Below are positions 15,264 to 18,114 of a stretch of 18,114 nt of DNA, one piece after another. The stretch covers positions 1 through 18,114 of the forward strand of contig CALKRF010000071.1 in assembly GCA_937990665.1 (NCBI GenBank). The letters are read 5' to 3'. The notes under the pieces were generated by a model. That model was given only the letters and a program-made list of their open reading frames with translations, was not told where the DNA came from and did not search any database. Every line of letters starts with the position of its first letter. Position 1 is the stretch's first letter. The position numbers and the translations under genes were made by a program. This DNA is from an uncultured Atopobium sp. (GTDB taxonomy: Bacteria > Actinomycetota > Coriobacteriia > Coriobacteriales > Atopobiaceae).

Positions 15264-16130
15264 GTGGGAAGAAAAAAGCCAAAGACAAGCCTTGAGTTTG
15301 TTCTAAAGGATCCACCAAAGTCTGTGGTGACGCCCTTCCTTGTGGCTGACCTTGCACTTTTACTTATGTTTGTGTGTCATGTTCCGTTGATGGTTATGGG
15401 AGAGCTCCCACCCAATGACATCCTTCCAGCCGTGTTGGGTCTTCTAGGAAGCATGTTGGCAGGTGGTTTGATCCTTGTGTGGATTACCCGCGTCAATAAG
15501 CGAGATTTTAGGTCTTTGGGTCTTCGAGTAAGCTCCTGGCCAGGATTTATGCGCGGAGTTACCTTTGGCTTTTTAATGGTGCTGTTTACCTTTGGCTCTA
15601 TCATGCTCATTGAAGGCTTTGACTTTAACTTCAACGCTTCCTATAACATTTTTGCCGCTCTCTTCTTACTTGTGGCAACCCTTATTGAGTCCGCAGCAGA
15701 AGAAATCTTGTTTAGAGGCTATCTACAAACTGGTGTTGCAGCTAAGAGTTCTTTCCCTGTAGCGCTTGTGCTTCAAGCAGTGCTCTTTACCGCAACGTAT
15801 GGGCTAACGCCTAACATCTCTATTGCCGCAGCAATCTCAGTCTTTTTGATGGGCATTCTCTATGGCTTGGTGTTTTGGCTTACCGATAATCTGCTCATGA
15901 CCATTGCTATGCACTTTATCTGGAACTTTGTAACCGGCCCTATTCTGGGCATCTCGGTTACCACTACGCTTCTTCCTACCACGCTCTTAACAGCGTATCC
16001 TGCAGCATCTGAGTTTATCTCGGGTGGCGCCTACGGTATTGAAGCAAGCGTTGTTACCATTTTTGTATGCCTTGCTGCCTGCGCTATAGTAGGTTGGAAA
16101 TGTTATAAGGCACAAGGCGAGAAGAACTAA
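15264..16130 (+). CDS. CPBP-family intramembrane protein (Abi/Rce1-like)
   Basis: This 288-residue integral membrane protein has about eight hydrophobic segments (roughly 25-45, 53-75, 95-117, 127-145, 165-178, 185-207, 212-228, 258-278). The CPBP hallmark is present: motif 1 EEILFR (146-151) and motif 3 HFIWN (217-221). Motif 2, normally FxxxH, reads FTATY (175-179), so Tyr replaces a His that is a metal ligand in Rce1. CPBP proteins are membrane metalloproteases, linked to prenyl-protein processing in eukaryotes and to bacteriocin immunity in lactic acid bacteria. Here proteolysis may be altered or lost. The start is a GTG with AAGGAG five bases upstream. The stop codon shares one base with the queH start, placing it at the head of a CPBP-queH-queA operon. 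There is no bacteriocin gene nearby to support an immunity role. Confidence 0.9.
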   Translation: MGRKKPKTSLEFVLKDPPKSVVTPFLVADLALLLMFVCHVPLMVMGELPPNDILPAVLGLLGSMLAGGLILVWITRVNKRDFRSLGLRVSSWPGFMRGVTFGFLMVLFTFGSIMLIEGFDFNFNASYNIFAALFLLVATLIESAAEEILFRGYLQTGVAAKSSFPVALVLQAVLFTATYGLTPNISIAAAISVFLMGILYGLVFWLTDNLLMTIAMHFIWNFVTGPILGISVTTTLLPTTLLTAYPAASEFISGGAYGIEASVVTIFVCLAACAIVGWKCYKAQGEKN

Positions 16131-16762
16131 TGGCTTCAAACATGCTTCAGTCAATTGAGACTCTTTCAGTAGAGCCGGGAACACCGCTGCTGCTCCATGC
16201 ATGCTGTGGTCCATGCTCACTTGAACCTTTAAAACATTTGAGGGAAGAGGGCTTTGAGCCAACCATCTGCTGGACTAATCCTAATATTCAGCCAGTTGAA
16301 GAGCACGACAGGCGCCTCCAAACCTTACTGACGTGGGCTCAAGAAGAAGCTCATGTTGAGGTGATTGTGGCAGGAGATCCGCGAGAGCAGTGGGAGCGCG
16401 CTGTGGCCCCTCAAGGATTTGAGCGAGACCGCCGCTGCCGTGCTTGTTACGCAATCCGCTTGGCAGAGAGTTGTCGTGTGGCGGCTGAGCGCGGGTTTGA
16501 ATACGTTTCTACAACACTGGCCGTCTCGCCCTATCAGCTTTTTGATGCCTGTGAGGATGAACTGGTATCTATTGCGCATGCTCACGGACTAACGCCTGTA
16601 TGGAGGGATTTTCGTCCGTTTTACCCAGAGGCTACAAAAGAGTCTCGTGAGCTTGGTATGTATCGGCAAAATTACTGCGGTTGCAGATATTCTGCGGCCG
16701 AGGCTCAGATAGAGCGTCATGAAGCTCGTGACGCAAGAAAGGCAGCACGTCATGCGAACTGA
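16130..16762 (+). CDS. queH: Epoxyqueuosine reductase QueH
   Basis: This 210-residue cytoplasmic enzyme of the former DUF208 family reduces epoxyqueuosine to queuosine at position 34 of GUN-anticodon tRNAs, the last step of the pathway, as an alternative to cobalamin-dependent QueG. LLLHACCGPCS (20-30) carries the conserved CCGPC. RRCRACYAIRL (101-111) gives Cys103 and Cys106, which with the first pair are expected to hold a 4Fe-4S cluster. NYCGC (181-185) is the family's C-terminal Cys pair. The length fits, although the N-terminus has about 15 extra residues; the ATG at 16142 is an alternative start. The ATG at 16130 shares one base with the CPBP stop codon, and the 3' end overlaps queA by 11 bases. 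Both suggest translational coupling. Confidence 0.96.
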   Translation: MASNMLQSIETLSVEPGTPLLLHACCGPCSLEPLKHLREEGFEPTICWTNPNIQPVEEHDRRLQTLLTWAQEEAHVEVIVAGDPREQWERAVAPQGFERDRRCRACYAIRLAESCRVAAERGFEYVSTTLAVSPYQLFDACEDELVSIAHAHGLTPVWRDFRPFYPEATKESRELGMYRQNYCGCRYSAAEAQIERHEARDARKAARHAN

Positions 16763-17915
16763 CGATTTTGATTACAACCTTCCAGAAGAACGTATTGCAC
16801 AAGCTCCTGCTGAGCCAAGGGACTCTTGTAGGCTTTTGGTGCTGCATAGAGAAGATGGCCGCATAGAGCACAAGCACTTCACCGATATTGTGGAGTATCT
16901 TGAGCCGGGCGATTTGGTTGTAGTTAACCAGACGCGTGTTATGCCAGCACGTCTTGTAGGCAAAAAGCAAAATACGGGTGGCGTGTCAGAAACACTGCTT
17001 TTAAAACGCCGAGAAGACATTGATGCTTTGGGCGGTGTATGGGAGTGTCTGGTAAATCCTGGTAAGCGTCTAAAGCCTGGCGCGGTAATTGAATATCGTG
17101 CAGGTGGCTTGCATGCCCCAGACTCAGCTCCTGTTGTGTTGACGGGCACCATTGTGGACTTTGTTGACGACAACAGGGGAGGTCGCCTGGTGCGTTTTGA
17201 AGCACAGGAAGATCGCACTCTTGACGAGGCTATTCATGAGGCGGGCCACGTTCCACTGCCTCCGTATATTACACAGTACGAGGGGGATCCAGAGAAGTAC
17301 CAGACGGTCTACGCTATGCAGGACGAGCATTCTGCTGCAGCTCCTACTGCTGGCCTTCACTTTACTCCTGAACTCATTGAAACTATCAAAGCAAAGGGTG
17401 TTCAGTGGGCATCTGTGGAGCTAGAGGTTGGTATTGATACCTTTAGGCTGGTAACAGAGGATGATCCTACCAAGCACGTCATTCATACCGAGCGCTACCA
17501 CGTAGCTCCAGAAGTTGTAGAAGCAGTAAAGGTTACCAAAGCCGCTGGTCATAAGGTTATTGCCATTGGTACTACCAGTGTTCGCTCGCTTGAAAGTGCT
17601 TGGGATAATCAGATTCCTGCAGCTGAGCCTCCTGTTGTTGCCCGTCGCTTTGAGGAGGCAGAAGACTCTGCTGCAGTGACTCATAAAGGCGATATGGTTG
17701 CCCGAGAAAATGCAACCACCAATCTCTATTTGATGCCAGGCTCTACGTTCCACGTGGTAGACACCATGGTGACCAACTTCCACGTTCCACGTTCAACTTT
17801 GATGATGCTGGTTTCTGCGTTTGCAACGCGCGAGCAGATTATGGACGCCTATCAAAGTGCCATTGACGAGAAGTACCGCTTCTTGTCATTTGGTGATGCC
17901 ATGATCATCATTTAG
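16752..17915 (+). CDS. queA: S-adenosylmethionine:tRNA ribosyltransferase-isomerase QueA
   Basis: This 387-residue enzyme transfers and isomerises the ribosyl part of SAM onto preQ1 in tRNA to give epoxyqueuosine, the substrate of the adjacent QueH. It begins MRTDDFDYNLPEERIAQ, as the family does. Conserved blocks are GDLVVVNQTRVMPARL (53-68), YQTVYA (183-188), AAPTAGLHFT (196-205), GTTSVRSLES (273-282), TNFHVPRSTL (341-350) and YRFLSFGDAM (375-384). It is some 30-40 residues longer than E. coli QueA through inserts near 120-130 and 292-318. The frame is open back to an ATG at 16719, but 16752 is preferred from homology and from AAAGG nine bases upstream. It overlaps queH by 11 bases. No terminator is visible after it, and an insertion sequence begins about 90 bases downstream. 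Confidence 0.97.
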   Translation: MRTDDFDYNLPEERIAQAPAEPRDSCRLLVLHREDGRIEHKHFTDIVEYLEPGDLVVVNQTRVMPARLVGKKQNTGGVSETLLLKRREDIDALGGVWECLVNPGKRLKPGAVIEYRAGGLHAPDSAPVVLTGTIVDFVDDNRGGRLVRFEAQEDRTLDEAIHEAGHVPLPPYITQYEGDPEKYQTVYAMQDEHSAAAPTAGLHFTPELIETIKAKGVQWASVELEVGIDTFRLVTEDDPTKHVIHTERYHVAPEVVEAVKVTKAAGHKVIAIGTTSVRSLESAWDNQIPAAEPPVVARRFEEAEDSAAVTHKGDMVARENATTNLYLMPGSTFHVVDTMVTNFHVPRSTLMMLVSAFATREQIMDAYQSAIDEKYRFLSFGDAMIII

Positions 17916-18001
17916 CGAGTTGGTTGCGTGAAGACGATTTAGTGAAGATGACCCTTACTTTTAACTTGAGAGTTTAGATGTAGAAAAAGTGCCCACAGTA
18001 T
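17916..18001. other. Short spacer between queA and the insertion sequence
   Basis: The spacer is 86 bases with no reading frame of note and no stem-loop terminator. In many genomes tgt follows queA; here nothing of it is seen before the insertion-sequence end. Confidence 0.4.
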
Positions 18002-18033
18002 TGATGTGACCCCCAAAAGTTAGACTTTTATAG

Positions 18034-18066
18034 CGTAGCAGTTTATATGGCTGCTACGTTATTTTT
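18034..18066 (+). terminator. Hairpin near the end of the insertion sequence
   Basis: CGTAGCAG (18034-18041) and CTGCTACG (18051-18058) pair perfectly around a nine-base loop and are followed by TTATTTTT on the plus strand. It can act as a terminator against transcription entering from queA, and it also lies just past the transposase stop codon on the other strand. Confidence 0.65.
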
Positions 18067-18114
18067 ATGCAGCCAAGAGTCTAAGCCTGTATTGCACTGG
18101 ACTTAACCATCCTA
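18065..18114 (-). CDS. IS3-family transposase OrfB, C-terminal end (partial)
   Basis: Only the last 15 codons before a TAA at 18067-18065 are in the window. They read GWLSPVQYRLRLLAA, which matches the typical end of IS3/IS150-type OrfB transposases (a GxxSPxxYR motif that follows the DDE integrase core). The orientation fits the terminal repeat found 40 bases downstream of the stop. The catalytic DDE residues are outside the window, so activity cannot be judged. Confidence 0.8.
   Translation of the reverse strand, partial: GWLSPVQYRLRLLAA

Larger units (their letters stand above)
18002..18114 (-). mobile_element. IS3-family insertion sequence, right terminal part
   Basis: GTGACCCCCAAAAGTTAGAC (18006-18025) resembles the terminal inverted repeats of IS3-family elements of the IS150 type, which start with TG and contain GACCCCCAAAAGTT. 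The outer boundary is probably the TG at 18002 or 18005. Inside lie a hairpin (18034-18058) and the end of a minus-strand transposase. The rest of the element is beyond the window, so its completeness and target duplication cannot be judged. Confidence 0.8.

Noticed and set aside
15264..16130. Bacteriocin-immunity role for the CPBP protein
   Set aside because: No bacteriocin precursor, double-glycine leader or dedicated exporter lies next to it; its neighbours are queuosine genes.
16719..16751. N-terminal extension of queA
   Set aside because: The extra 11 codons lie inside queH, have no homology to QueA and skip the AAAGG ribosome site that fits the ATG at 16752.

Overview
The window is about 18 kb of ordinary low-to-mid GC bacterial chromosome. 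The gene set suggests an oral or mucosal actinobacterium of the Atopobium/Lancefieldella group (Coriobacteriia). The grounds are secreted proteins with choline-binding-like aromatic cell-wall repeats, a divergent methionyl-tRNA synthetase, a QueH-QueA pair and frequent strong Shine-Dalgarno sequences. This placement is recalled from the gene types and was not computed.

Region 1 (1-4514) concerns the cell surface. A secreted cell-wall-repeat protein runs off the left edge on the minus strand. It is followed by a small cold-shock protein gene with a structured leader, a minus-strand HAD phosphatase, and a plus-strand 881-residue autolysin. The autolysin joins an amidase domain, a four-unit cell-wall-binding repeat array and a C-terminal glucosaminidase domain. 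Its repeats resemble those of the left-edge protein.

Region 2 (4549-7757) holds a large uncharacterised cytoplasmic protein with C-terminal TPR-like repeats (minus) and a second HAD phosphatase (plus). They diverge from a 170-bp control region that contains a perfect 14-bp palindrome.

Region 3 (7776-12145) is a three-gene minus-strand operon: a MarR-family regulator followed by two overlapping half-transporters that form a heterodimeric ABC exporter. One nucleotide-binding domain has lost the catalytic Glu and His, the usual asymmetry of such pairs. A perfect palindrome sits just upstream of the marR promoter and is probably the regulator's own operator.

Region 4 (12179-15136) is a two-gene minus-strand unit: a divergent MetRS and an alpha/beta hydrolase. 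Region 5 (15264-17915) is a plus-strand operon of a CPBP-family membrane protein, queH and queA, with overlapping ends. QueA and QueH perform the last two steps of queuosine synthesis in tRNA. The right edge (from about 18002) enters an IS3-family insertion sequence. Its terminal repeat, a hairpin and the last 15 residues of its transposase are visible.

Three convergent gene junctions or gene ends carry hairpin-plus-T-run terminators (972-999, 4480-4514, 7721-7756), all usable from both strands. I saw no tRNA, rRNA, CRISPR array or phage gene. The most noteworthy items are the palindromic marR operator, the asymmetric ABC pair, the MetRS without a normal KMSKS motif, the CPBP protein with Tyr in place of a metal-ligand His, and the orphan TPR protein.
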